Shown: positions 11,429-25,600 of the stretch, one piece after another | Position numbering within the stretch: position 1 is the stretch's first letter | How the letters are laid out: the number at the start of each line of letters is the position of its first letter | Source of the DNA: Salminus brasiliensis | Lineage: Eukaryota > Chordata > Actinopteri > Characiformes > Bryconidae | DNA length: 64,000 nucleotides | Assembly: GCF_030463535.1 (NCBI RefSeq) | Contig: NC_132879.1 | Location: forward strand, 34,764,925 to 34,828,924 | Reading direction: 5' to 3' | The notes under the pieces: generated by a model | What the model saw: only the letters and a program-made list of their open reading frames with translations | Database searches by the model: none | What the model was told of the DNA's origin: nothing | Made by a program: the position numbers and the translations under genes

Positions 11429-14400
11429 GCTAGCAAAATGCAAAAAGTGCAATGGACAACAGGAATGATTACACACTTGGAAGTATTGGGATTGCTGCCT
11501 TGTGTTTGTTCCTCCAGCTTGAGTCCAGCTAAAAGGGCTTCCCTCGAGCAGTGCTTGTCCTGCAGAAACAAACACCACATGCTGTGAGACAGTGGACAGG
11601 CTTATGATTACAGAAGTACTTCTACAAAATGTCAGAATGGTCATAGCACTTCTTGCTCCTCTTTTTTTGTCTCATTTGTTATATCTATACATTCTATTAA
11701 ATTTACCCCATAACACAAGCGCTAAAATTAAAGAAAGTAAACAGACATTAGTAAACAGACATGTCTAAGCCAATCAGCTAGACCCAAGGTAAACAGGACA
11801 ACTGTGTAAACGAGATTTAGACACTCTGTTTAAGAGTCTTGCCTGTAGATGGGTGATGAAGGAAAGTCTCTGCCGTGGAAAGGGTTCACAGCCTTCCCAC
11901 TGGCATTGTCCAGGGTACACCTCTTTGCTGCCGTGGAGCGTAGCCGCATGATAGAACACCTGCGAGGGCGTCTCGAACCACCTGAAAGATCATACCAAAT
12001 TAGTAAAAACTGAAATCAGCAACAGCAGCACATCACGCGAAAGCAATTCTTTAGACACTGTGAACATAGAATACTACACTTTTTGAAATTCTTTAAATAA
12101 TAACTATTTTACTACAGTACTACAGCTTGACTACTACTGATTGAGAAACCTTTTCTCGTCAAAGGAGCGTGCACACGCTTGTTCTGGCAGCTGCTTTAGG
12201 GAGAGTTTACTGACTTCATTTACTGTTTTACTGATTTGTGTTCTGTTGCTGAAGTTATGTAGCAACTGTTTGTTTGAGAAAACCACCATATCAAATCAAC
12301 TTATTACTGCTGCAGCTACTACTACTGGCACCAGCAGATAGGAATATGAAAACCACCACTTTTTCAGCATCTTATCAAAGTCAATAACCGTGTACAAAAA
12401 GCTTCCATCTACATGCTTAGGTCAAAAGCCACACAGTGTCTGCTCAGTATTAAAAAATCCATATGAAGAAACTCATCTTTCACCAATAAATTAGTTTCAT
12501 CAATAAACATCTATAATGTTTATATACAATGAATTAACAGATTCAATTGACTGAATGTGGGCTGCTGGAACTTCCTTACCGTTTACAGGCCTGCCATAGG
12601 CATTTGAAGTTCTGCCCAGGTTTGCGAGTGTGTTCTGGTGGGAGCGCTGCGACTTGAGGGCCCTCAGTAGGAGGAGCTGAACTCTGACTGGCTCCTTGTG
12701 TAGACGGAAACGCTGGTGGCGGAGACTGCGTTGATACAGGCTGCTGCTGAAAGAAGAGAGGAACTTTTTAAGCAATCTAACAAGCCTTAGCTTTGTTAAA
12801 CAATGACCAACAGGTCTGGGGAAAGGACTAAGGGCATTGAATACCCTCATGTTGAGTATTTGTTTAAGTACAATATGTCAAGTGTTATCCAAACCTATAG
12901 GTAGATTTCTTTTATTAAAACTACCTTAGATGCCTTATTACAAAATGATTGACAGCACAAACTACATTTATGACAACTGGCTTTTTATCAGGAGAAGAGC
13001 AGCACAGCCACTACAGCAAAAGGTAGCAGTCATGAGTGAAAACGTCACGGGTGTTTGTGTACATGCTTGTAGAGGCACACTATTCATGGCAGGCTTAAAA
13101 GAAACACCAAGTTTACAGCTAAGAAACATACAGACTCTGCTAACAGTAGTGGTGAAAGGAACCTGAAAAAAAACCTGTATATCAGTGCCTCATGTAACAT
13201 ACCAAGCCCCCGCCACCTTTTTCATGAAACTGTGGCCTGGCTTTTTAGAAGCCTGTACCCATTACCAAATCTGGGAACAATTCTGACTGAAGGCTTCTCT
13301 AAAATGCTGCATTTCGCATCGAATCGCTCCGACACGTCAACATCTTAATGGTTTAAATTACACAGAAAATGAGAAAAACCCTGAGCTTTAACGTACTGCA
13401 ACAGGACAAAAAACACCCATGGTAATAGCTGTGACGTGCCCACCACTTTTAGCATTAGCTACCATTACAGTGTTATGGTGAATGTTGCAGATCTACCCGG
13501 TAAATCAAGTCCCTGTTTCACAATGTAACAGATAATTAAACTTTCATGATGAACAAATTCACATATAACAAGCAGGTTCTGCTGTCTTAAGTTCTAGGAT
13601 ATAGAGTCAGTTGTTTTAGTGTAACTTCAATAAGCTGTGTAAGAATTAAAGGCCTTACGTTACTGCATCAACAGATTAAACACAACAAACACCTCCTGTT
13701 TACTGAGCATCTGTTTGTCATTTTACCCACCACTCTAGAACAACATGCTGGCAGACCACAGACCTGCTGCTCCTGCACTGATTATTAAAAGTCACACCAA
13801 TATTGATTAGCACTAGCTTTAGTACTTAAGATTAATTAAAGCAAGCTAAACAAGTGGTTTACACTTAGAAATGTTTCTACACCCTTCTATTTATTTGTTA
13901 TTTATTCAATATTTATGTACATTATTTTAACATCATTTTGATTAGAAGTTTTCTGATTAGCAAAAATTTTACCAAATATAATATATACCATTTTTTGTAT
14001 GCATATACACATTTATTTTTTACATTTCTTAAGGTGCTAGGAGATATTTTGTACATATAGATTTACTGTAAAGGGGCTGTGAGTTAGTGGGAGAGCTAGA
14101 ATACGTGTGCTAAGAATGGGCCATGTGTAACCCTGGATTCTGGATGTAAGGAGCTGGTCGTTTTTTTTGTTTGTTTTTTTTTGCTTTTAATGATCTACCA
14201 GAGTCACACTTGAATCAATGTTTTTATAAGAGGTCACTATGTGTCAGATGCAAGTCCAACCAGACAACACTACAGATTTCAGCACTCTTGTTATGGAAGC
14301 ACTTAATGAAAGCCTTGTATCTACTCTAATGCAGCACAGTTAGTCCAGTTAATCTGCAACTGCAGGTAGCCAGTTTGACATGTCTGCCCTATGTCTCCAT

Positions 14401-17400
14401 CTCTATACCCATATCTATATATGTACATTAAACTCAAAACCTGAGGTGTCCACTGCTTAAAACCAGGAGGATGAGCTTCTTTCAAAACCGCCCTTCCTAC
14501 CCAATGACCACATGTCCAGTCTAAAGCTTCTCTAAAACCCAGCTATGGACTGCAGAGATGAAACGTGGGTCCCAGCATCAGAACAATTTTTAACCTATTG
14601 TGCTATTCAGAAACCTTGCAGACAAGACGTGACAAGTTTGTGAAGTCAAAGTCATAAGTTTGAAAAGTTTGTGTGGAATAATTTCAGACTAAGGAAGAAA
14701 CACAGAATGAATTGCCTGGGGCTCGACAGCGCTACTCTTGAAGTGCAGAAATCTTACCGGAGTGGTAGTTTCAGGAAGGGTTGTGGGAACACTGGGCCTC
14801 TGCTGCGCTGCATTTTCTATTGCTACTTTTGCTACTGTGCTTGGGTCTGCACCTGCCGGGACTGCCACCATAGTAGCACAGTTGCCAGCGTTGTTGGGGT
14901 CACTGATGGTCACTATCCGCACGCCCATCTTGCTGGGAATTCCAGAGGCTGTTGCACCCCGGTCCCAGTCCTCTGCAGGCCTCTTTAGGGCTCTGCTTTC
15001 AGACATGCCGTTTGTGGGTGGCTCTGCTCCTGGGGTGTTCTGTGAGCTGGGTGTGGATGCAGGGGGTGGTGAGGAGTGGTTGTGAGGAGGGTGCTGCTGC
15101 CTCAGGCCCGGCACGTCCGAATTCTGGGCTGAGGGGCCATTGGAAATCTCAGCACCATGACTTGAGCTTTTGGGCCCGTTGGCCAGGCGTTCTGTATGCT
15201 CTGCTTTGGCAGTGCCCTGCTGGGGTGAAAGAGAGTCAGTGAGGGGCAAAGCCCCATGTACTTTCTGCGGCAGCAGCACCTCCCCATTGCCCATATATTT
15301 GGAAGCTTTATGATTTGGAATGTTTTTGCTTGGATGGGCACCAGTTGTAGCATCACGTTCAAAGTCACACACACCATTTACCAAGAGCTTTCTGGGTTCG
15401 GAGGGCGGGCCTCCTGATGTCTGTTTTGCCGTGCTGTCGCTGCCCTGTACGGTAGGGCCGTTGAGCGTCTGTGTGCCCTGCAGGGCCTCTGGTTGGTTGT
15501 TCCCTGAGTGGTACGGAGGTAGACTCGAGTCACACTTCCTTCCATTAACCAGCTTGGCCCCAGGTTCGTCCACCTCCACAGTCTGTCCATTGCTGGCTTT
15601 GGTGGAGCTTTCGGTCACCATCGAGTTCTCCATCACCTCAATCTTCCGCTCATGGATGTGGAGACCCGTGGCATCCTTTGCCTCCTCTTCCTTTTGGCAG
15701 ATAATTTTGTCACCTCTAAAAGGTGGCACAGGTGTTGTGCAGGTAGCTACTGAAGGTGGCAGGGGCGGGGTCAGCTGCAGACCAAGCGCAGGGGGTGACG
15801 TGTTGATGGTCAGACCAGTCGGAGAGACCAGAGAAGATGGTGCTCCCTGGTTGCTAGCAGCAGCATTAGGGAAGCTAGAGTTTGGCACTACTGTGAAGGT
15901 GACCTGGTTGCTGGGTGCGGCCTGTAAGATCGTGGCAGAGTTGGAGGTGGAGAGGATTTGCCCAGGCAGGATCGAGATGGGCACAGTCTGTACGGCACCC
16001 GCACCGGACAAGGAGCCTTGCACCAGTTGCACGCTAAGTTGTGGCGTCTGTGGAGCTCCCTGGCCACTGTTGTTTACCTGGTACACTACCTGTGGACTAG
16101 GTGCCCTGGTGCTGGCAGGGGGAGGGACCTGAGGGGCAGGGAGAATAAGCTTTCCTCCAGGCGTGGTAGGGCCACGCTTTGGAAGCAATAGCTGTTTGAT
16201 CAGACTGGACTCAGTGGAAGTAGGCTGGGCAGGGACTGTGGGAGGGGGCGGTGGAGGAGGTGGTGGCGGAGGAGGAGGAGATGGATGAATCTGAAACTGC
16301 TGTTGCTGCCGTTTAACAGATAGCATTTGACCAACAGTGGGAGGTGGGCCCTGACCCTGGGCTGGATTTGAAGGTGAAGCCAGCACCTGTGGACTGGGAC
16401 AGGAGGCAGGCTGTCCAGGTGAAGATGCAGGTTGAGGAGAGGCAGTGGGCTGCCCTGACAACTGGATGGTCTGGGCATTTTGCATGCCTGAGGGATTAGC
16501 AAGCACAATCTGGTGAATGGCTGGGGCAAAAGCAGGGCTGGGTTGTGGGTTAGGGCTAACAATGACTAAGCTTTGTTGCTGCTGTTGTGGCTGTTGGTGC
16601 GATGCTTGGTGCTGTGGGTGCTGCAGAGGTGGCTGTGCCTGCGGGGCAGGTTTAGGAGCAATGTTCTGGAAGGTCACACGAGGACCTTGAGCACTTTGTA
16701 CACCTGCTACGGTGAACACCTGCCCTCCCGCCACCAACGACGTGCCAGGAGCACTCGCATACTGAGGGGAGGCCAGCATCACAGCTTCCTGTGTATTGGA
16801 ACCCAGCTGGCCCTGTGGGGCAGGAAGCCGTTGTGGGCCCAGGGGAGGGCAAGGTCCCTGTACTCTGCCTGTGAATATGTGTCCCTGTGGCATCCCTTGC
16901 TGGATCAATGTGACTGGAGCATGGTGTAGCAGGGGCTGCTGAGGTGTGGAGGCTGTAGGGACAGTGCTATGGTTGGTGGCAGCTGAGGCTGTGGGGATGG
17001 AGCTCTGGATCATGGCTGTCTTCAGGATATCGCCGGGCCGTGGAGGTGGAGCAGCTGGACATGAGGGAGGTGGAGCTTCTGGGCCGGGAGTTGGTGGGGC
17101 TTGTACCGGTGGATTGACTGGGAGCCGTGGACCAGCATGGGCTGGCACAGGAGCGTTGGGAACATGATGAGGATGATGTGGTGCTCCATGCATGTTGAAG
17201 GCAACCGGTGGTGCTGCCTGACCGGCAGTAAGGCTTGGTGCTGGTGCCCGGACAAACTGCCCACCCACACTAGAGGGCAAGCCTGGCAAACAACAGAGAG
17301 GAACGTTAGGTAAGCACAACAAAAAACCCTGCACTGGCCAAATACAAAACACATCAGCGACCTACCTGAGTGGGCATGTTGTGAAGGCTCTGTGGGAGCC

Positions 17401-20400
17401 TCAAGCTTGGGCCCTGGTACAGGACTGGCCTGCTGCTGCTGTTGCTGCTGGAAATACAGCTGAACGGGGAGAGGAATTGCCCTTTTCCTTATACCAGCTA
17501 CATGGATCTGAGCCTGGCCATTCACCCTAGAGTCCTCAATGCGTTTTACCGTATGATTGGGGAATAACGTCCTATAAAATAATAATTAAAAAAAGGTATA
17601 AATAAACTAATCAAGATGGCGTAGAAACATATGGTATTTTACAATGGGACAAGCACAATATACAGTGAAAACAAATCCCGAGTATAAAGTGATTCTATTA
17701 AATCTTACCTCAGACATTTGTAAAAAGCATTGGAGGTTAAAACACCACCACGTGCCATCTTGCTGCAGGTCGCCAAGTAGTCAGAGTACATCTCGGAGCG
17801 AGAGACAGAGCCGTCTGCATGCACCTCATAATGAGCACTCAGCCTGGAGAGAGAGGAAAGACTTAACACACAACCAAACCATAACCGGTAGTGGCTCATG
17901 AGACATTTCATGAAGTGTTTTCAAAGTAAACCCCCAAAACGTTGTAGGCCTACACAATTCTGTACATAACCACCCCCATATGTGGTAGACTAATAAGGAA
18001 CAGGTCCTTCAACACCAACACCAGGTTGAAGGATCCATTGCTGAGGAGGAATAAAGTCACCTGTGTACAATGTATATTACAAAGTCAGGATAAAAAGCAT
18101 ATTAGTGACCTAAAAGGGAAAGTTGCTAGGGCTGGGCAAGCTGTTAATTGATTACCAGAAAAAATGTCCTGGATGCTTCTGTGGGTGTTATTAATAAAAC
18201 CATAGAAAGCAAGGAAAAAAGCTTTACCACTGAGTTGTAAACTTCTCTCCATCTACCTCCACAATGCCTGGAGGAGGGGTAGACTGAACAGGAACTCTCG
18301 TCACTATAAAAGAAAATAAAAAGGCATAAAAAGTCAAACTTGGAGCTACATTAACAGACGTTCAATCTACCATGGTTTGCATAGTTCATCTGTATTCTTA
18401 TTCAAATGCAAAATCTAAGGCAACAACTGCCATAGTTCACTCTGAACGTTAGAGGGCAGTGCTGAGCTAGAATATGTAAACACAACCCAGTTATTACGGC
18501 TGCTAATTATTTCCTGTCTGATCAGGGAGTAAGATGCACGTGTCTCGAAATACTGATCAGGCCACAGGCTGTGAATTTGCTCCATCCACAGCCTGACTCG
18601 GCAGAAGGAAGAAAAACTGAGGTTCACCTTGCTTGATCTTAATAAACTGCAATACGAATGTTCAGAATGTGCAGTACTAGCATGATTAACACTATATATA
18701 TATATATATATATATACATACACACATACATACACATATATACACAAACACACACACACACAAAGTAAGTGCACAGCATGTCTTACCTGGCACAGGTGTG
18801 CCTTGAATGGGAGGAGGTACATGCTCTACGAGCTGTGGTCGTACCTCTGCAACCTGGCTACTTGCACTCTGGTGCTCAATCAGCTTAATGGCTGTCAGAG
18901 CATCAGGTCCAAATGTGTGCAAGTCCACAGACACTAACCGCACCAGCAGATCTACACATACACACAAAACAGCAGATCAAGAGCTTAGTTTCTGAAACAA
19001 TCACTGATAGACAATCTTCCTATTTTACTGATCTTAAAAACACAAGACAGCCTTTGGCCTAAATATCATTTCAAGAATACATCAAGCTAGACTAATGACT
19101 TCCACTGAAGAAGATATGAAACCAGGCAGCGTGCATCTGTGTTGCTGTACTTGAAAGTCTGGACTGTTCAGAATGTCTACCTATGCTCCTCTCCACAGAG
19201 GCGATTTTGGAGCAGGTGATTTCGCCAAGCTCGGTCAGCTGGTAAAGCACTTCCAGGGAGGAGATCACAAGCATGATGTCTGGCAAGGTCAACAGGGCGA
19301 TCACCTCCCGGTACGAGTCCTGGTCCACATACTCGCAGATCAGTACTCCATTATCTTCTGCCTTGCTCAGGTTGCCCAGGATCTCCATGGCTAAAACACA
19401 GCAGGTTAAAGCCCAGTTTTAGTAGAAATAAAATACACAACTGTTAAAAATAAAAAAAGTTTCAGGGACAAATTTGCCACTCAGGCAAAAACCTTGTATA
19501 TCCAAAAAGGCAACTTTCCAGAAGAAAGAAAAAAGAAACCACCACACTCTTAACTTTCATTGGAAGATTTTTTGGAGCATTTGTATTGGTCTGTTAATCA
19601 TGAAATTTCGCAATATAAACAACAACTTCTATTCAACAACTTCAGATTCTAATTCTGTCAAAAAGTAAAATACAAGGTTTTTGTATGCCAGCAACAATGT
19701 TCCTAACACTGAGAAGAGAGGAAACCTGCAACACACTGAAAACACTGCCCTACTACTGATCTTGACTTTAATCTTACCCCTTGTTTTCAGAAAGCGGTCC
19801 CTTGACATCAGACATGTTGTAATTGTGTGGAACATTAGGTGAGTTGTTCGAAAATCCACCGGATCCAACTGAAGCTGTTCAAGAAAAAAGAAAATAAAAG
19901 AAAAAGATTATTATTAATAATAAGAAGAATAACTAGGATTTCAGCCGAGACTGGCATCTGAGCTCAGGTACAATGCATCAAGTCAAAATTTCAGACTTCA
20001 GAATCAACAATGAAACATTTAAATAATGGCGAACCTCAAATGCGCCGAAGGCCACCAAAATCAATATGTTCACTTTAACAAAATTGGACATGCTTACTTA
20101 AAGTACAAGATGCAAAGATACTCAATTACAGCAGAGAAGAACCAAATCAAAATGATGCGTTTCTTAGCAGCAGCAGCAGCGGGGCACAGCGACGGCAATG
20201 TCTATGGCACCGACTGTTCCGTGCACAAAACAAATTGCCTCATGCTCACCTCTCCTGCTACGTTGCCCAGCGTATCAAGGCCTAGTTGCCTTAGCGAGAC
20301 GAATGTGCAGTGTGCGCAGAGGAGGAGGAAGCGCAGACAGGTGCGATTAGCTGCCAGCAGTTTGACGTTGGCCTCCTCGAAGGACAGGTTCCTCAGGATG

Positions 20401-22620
20401 ATGGCCACCTGCAGCACACGCTGTCCCTCTACATCATTGATCCCCATGTTACGAGGAGGGCGGAAAAGGGACGTCCGCACGTCACTGTGCTCTGAAGCAT
20501 CTGAAGGGAAGAAAAGAGCAAAACCATACTGAGAATCAAACTATCGCCACAACAAAGAGACTGAAAGTGTAACAACTGCCAGCGTCCACCCACCTTGTGG
20601 TGTGCAGCTCTTGTCTGAGATGAGATCTTTTACTTCATTGTCTTCCACAACATCTTTCCAAAACTGTAAACACAAGACAAAAGATAAGATGACCAAATTA
20701 AGTAAAACATCTGCTTGAAATGCATTCTCACTGCAATAAGAGTTTTCTCTTGGATTTGGATCTCACCTTGGCAAAATCTCGGGATGTTTTCTCCCTCCAG
20801 TCCATGCCAAATACAGCAGAAAAGCTACCTAATGCTGTAAAGCCACATCAGAGAGGTTAGGTTCCAAACTGAAATCAAGTTCATCTTTATTGCAGCACAA
20901 CGACTGAATTTTAAACATCACTAGCAAGCACAACAGAACTAAATATCTAATATAATCGCAGCTGTAAAAGTACATACAGTCATCAAAGACCCCCGCATGC
21001 GCCAGCAGCAACGTAATGAGTTTGGGCTCTTTCTCCAGCTGCATGGTGTGCTTGCTCTCATTGGACAGCAGCGTACACACGTTGATGGCAAAGTCCACCT
21101 CATTAGGAAGCCCTGACAGCAGGGACAGCACCAGTTTGTTGTAGTCGCATGGAGGGACAAAATCCGTCGATAGCCCATAGCTTTGGCGGAGATAGTCTGT
21201 CAATCAAATTCAAGAAAGAGGAAGACCATTATATAACCCTCATTTGACCTTCATGCACTCACTGAATTACCTATGCCTCAACATAAAATGCAGGGAAGAA
21301 AAATCTGTTTGTTCATCCTGGTGGTTTCTGTATTGAGGTTTTTTTTTTAACTAAGCACATGATCTCACACTAACCACAACAAACAGCAGTTTAAAAGTTC
21401 AGTGGTGGCCAAACAGGAGAACCGAATACAAAAATAAGGATTCTGCAATGAGAGACTTAATACAGTAATACAGACTCACTCAGCCAACAAACCAGTAGCA
21501 GTGAGAACCAACCATGATAAAGATCAGTCACATTCAAGTAGTGCTGGGTGATCTCATTTTCATCTATTCATTTTCATGTAATAATTAAATCAATTCAATT
21601 GCTGCATTAAAGCAACACCATGTAGAATTTTTTTACCTGAAAATAACAGCTTCAAAATCATGCTGATGCTCCAGTGAAAACAGCGTCTCGGTCACTGCCA
21701 CTTTAGACTCAGCACACTGCTAACTGCACTAGTTAAGTGGGCAGGACAACGCTCACGAGAAATTTGCATATGCCTAGACAATTATCATATTTTAACATAT
21801 TTATGTAAAATCTGGTCATATTAACCTTCCGCCTCAGTCCTTGCTCACAGCTTGTCCAGAAAAACATAACTCAAAGCGCAAAGCACACTTCTGTAGAGAA
21901 CATGCTGTCTGAGAACTGCTACTCTAGGCTTAAGAGAATGTCTACAAACCTGACGTCACACCAAAGCATTGTAAAGATCAAGCCGACAAACCCTATTTCC
22001 AGAGGGGAAACAATTTAGTTAAGGTAGTAAAGGTTTCATTGTTGGGAGGAAAAAATCTGTTGGCTGACATTGATGAGGTGCATTCTTATTGGCCTCAGCA
22101 AAAATATTGTGTCATGTTCACTTCTGTCAAAACTTGAAGCATCCAAGCCAGACACAGGCACTTTATTGTTATTCATACAGGTCACAACACTAGAACTAAC
22201 AGACTCAAGACGTGCATTAGCGCTTTACATTAATTGTTTGAGCCGTCAGTTTTACAGTGCTGACGACATCAATAAATGCAGGTATTCATTACAGACAGAA
22301 TGCACTTCCTCAATTTTAGATCCATGGATCTGTAATGGACTGATCCATCATGTTTAGATTGGGGGTGTCGCTAGCATCAAGATTACATATAAACTTTTGT
22401 CTACCAAGTTCTGCCATTCTGTTCTAATAGATATAATCATACCAAAAAAGGGTTGCTATGCAGAAACAAAAGCTATACATGATGAACACCATTCCTTGTG
22501 GGACTGAACATTTCAGTTTACCTTTCAGTTTAAAACTAGTTAGCACACAAAAAGGGAGAAAACATTCATGGAAGATACAGCTGATTTATAATACTTTGTA
22601 AATACAACAATGGTTCCTGG

Positions 22621-22657
<37 letters not shown>

Positions 22658-25600
22658 CCTCTAGACAGGGTGACCCTGCAGCATGTTTAAGAACAATACT
22701 GACGGCTCTTTTTTTGCAGGAACGTCCCCTCTTCCACTATAAGACAGAAGCGACTAATTTGATTATTTAAAAAAAGGAATTGGCCCACCCCCTGTCCCGA
22801 GCTGGAGTACCTTCAAAGGATTAGATCTCTTTGCCTCCCACAAGGCGCAAACAGCAAGCTTGTCAAGTATTGACAAGATAACTCTGCTATGGAGATCAGA
22901 CACCAATCTGTGCAGAAGCAATCATTGTCTCAGAGGGTGTTAAACTGTACAACCAAAGGAGTCGTGCAGGTGTGCATCCAAGTATACTATACTGACGTTC
23001 ACAGAAACATTGTCTCACACCCCACTTCTGCTGTATTGCACTTCGTCTTATCAAAATTGTTGTGCACTTGTCTGAGTAAAATGTAAACAGTTTGTTAGAT
23101 GGTCCAACACTCCCACGGGTAAGAGTGCATACCATTCATCTTTGATTATTGATCATTTTAGAACCAACTTAAACTCAGCATCAGTGCATCAACCGAATCC
23201 AAACACCTGGTCTACTCTCCAGGTCACATGACCAGACAGACTCACAGTTCACTTTAACTGGTAATGAATGGCATGCTCTTCACAGAACTTCATTCTTGAG
23301 ATTTTTTGGGTCTTCTGTTAGGGGCTATTAAGCTACTGATTCACAGGCCCCCTGACCTGCAACTTATTTAACTTTCTCTGAACAAATAGCCTGTGTTCAT
23401 ACATGAGGGTGGTCTCAATGAGAAAAAGCAGGTAACGGAGGTTACAACTAACACATACTCTGTTTGCCCTTCGAAATGAAAACATCAGGCAATATTCAGT
23501 CAGGCACAACCCGGCTAATAACTGGATGCTTAATTGGTACACTAACACATGCTAATGACTTGCCTGAAGTCTAAAAGCACTTACCATTTTCTGACATTCC
23601 TTAGACAGAAATATAAACATGCAGCATTAGGGTTATGTAAGAGATATTCCTACATTTCCTGATTAAGACTTTGGTAATTACAAAATCCACTGTAATAACT
23701 AAACAACATCTGTTCAAAGCATAGGGTTGTTCTTGTGTAGTCGGTTGCACAGCAGTATTGCCCAATAATTAATAACAGCAGTCAGGAGCAACAATACCAT
23801 AAGAAAAACCAACAAAGTTTTACAAGGGGGGAGGGGGGGGGGGGGTATATCAGACAGCACAGCCGTATCTCTTATATCAAACATGTATTACCTGACACAC
23901 TGTGTTGCTGGTAGTTGTACGAGCAGGGTATTGCACCGATTGGAAGCGATGGTTTGGGGTTCCCAGGCTGCACCTCCTCGTCATCTTCACCAAAGTGATA
24001 GACCTTCTCGTACTTCTCTAAATAGCTGAAAAGGAGAGGAACAGGGAGGAGAGAATAAGCACAGTGAGGTTAATGTTTTATTCGCACTAAACAATGGAAA
24101 GCCAAAAACACCAACATGTTGAAACGCTTCCACTCCCGACTGCATTGACTGGACCCTGTAGTTCACTTTTCACTCCTGTATGCAGCTGAAAATTGTCATG
24201 ACTTAAAGCAGAGTGTCAGTTTCTGTTATCAGATGAACAACTGTAGTAAAGACTACAGACAAGGAACACGCACACACGCACGAGGTGTTGCTGCCAGCAG
24301 TCTGTCACTGGTAACAGGCCTTCAGTAGCCTTATGCTGAACATTCACAACATTCTAATACCCTTAAGCCGGAGTAAGATAGCGCGCGAGATTCGCGACTT
24401 ATAGCGTATTGATATCGGCGTGGAAAAGGAGCAGACTTCCTTTAGGCGCTGAATGGAAGGCACGGCTCACACATTTGCATTGAGCACTTTCACATGATCA
24501 GCAGATGGTGTAAACGTGTGGTTAATTCCGAGTGCACTTCTCAGCAGCACCTGCCAGCCCTGCTAGACTGTTTAGTGAGATATTCTTTAAAAAGAGCATT
24601 CAAAACAGTGCATCCCCTTTCGCGCAGTATTTTTCCGTTAGCAAACACATTTTCTTCCCTCCTCTCTCTCCCTCTCTCTCTCTCTTTCTCCATCAAATCG
24701 TAAGCAGAAGGTCTAGCTCAAATACATGAATGAGCTTGAAAATATGTAAGCCCTGCACTTCATGCAACTTTTTTTAACCTCAACACTGTCACCTTTCCAT
24801 GGTCATAAGCAGTGTAGGGGTTTCAAGGGTTGCAGCGATACACTGCCCAAGAGTTGTCTCACTTCACCATACTGTTTTCACAGTTCTATATATTTCTTAA
24901 AGAATGAATGGGGGGGAGAGGGGGGGGGGGGGTGGACTATGCATGCTGTATAATCATCTTACACCACAACACTAGAGCAGGGAGGCTGGAGGAGTGCAGC
25001 ACACATGACATGGCCATGCTGGAACGGGCTAATGATTGGTGCAGGTTATTCGCAAACTGTGGTGTTCAAACAATGCAGTTGCACTACATGTATATGTAAT
25101 AACTAACCGAATTCCTATCCCCCACATCACATCACACACTGCTGCGCTTCTGAATTGCCATTGAAACAGTGTTACAGTATCTGACTTAATTTTTTTCTAG
25201 CTTTACTCAGGTCGCAACAGGAGTACAATACCAACAGCTCATCTATTGCCAACACCATTACAGTGCAGGGGGTGCACAAAAAACCATGACATCGCGCCTC
25301 ATGGAGGACAGCAATTCTATTCCACCATGCTATCTAATGCAGTAGCATTGTTTAAACACTAAAAAGGCAGCACCAACCCACTCCAGCATGCTCATGTCAT
25401 GCTCCACACTCCAGCACCCACCCCCCCAGCTCTCGTTTTATCAGATTATACAACACAGAAAGTCATTGGTTTCCTTACTTCACACTGTGTTTATAATAAG
25501 CACTGTTTTTGAATGTGAGCAGCTCAGAACAAGCATCATAAAGTTGACACCCAGCTCCTGATCAAACTATTAAAAACAATGGCTAAAGATCTAATACTGA

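Noticed and set aside
11239-11644. Several open frames encoding Cys-Val or Thr-His repeats
   Set aside because: They are translations of the (TG)n microsatellite in an arid2 intron.
15320-16132. 270-codon open frame on the + strand
   Set aside because: It lies wholly opposite the arid2 large exon, whose Pro/Ser/Gln-rich codons create long antisense frames. It has no splice context and no family resemblance.
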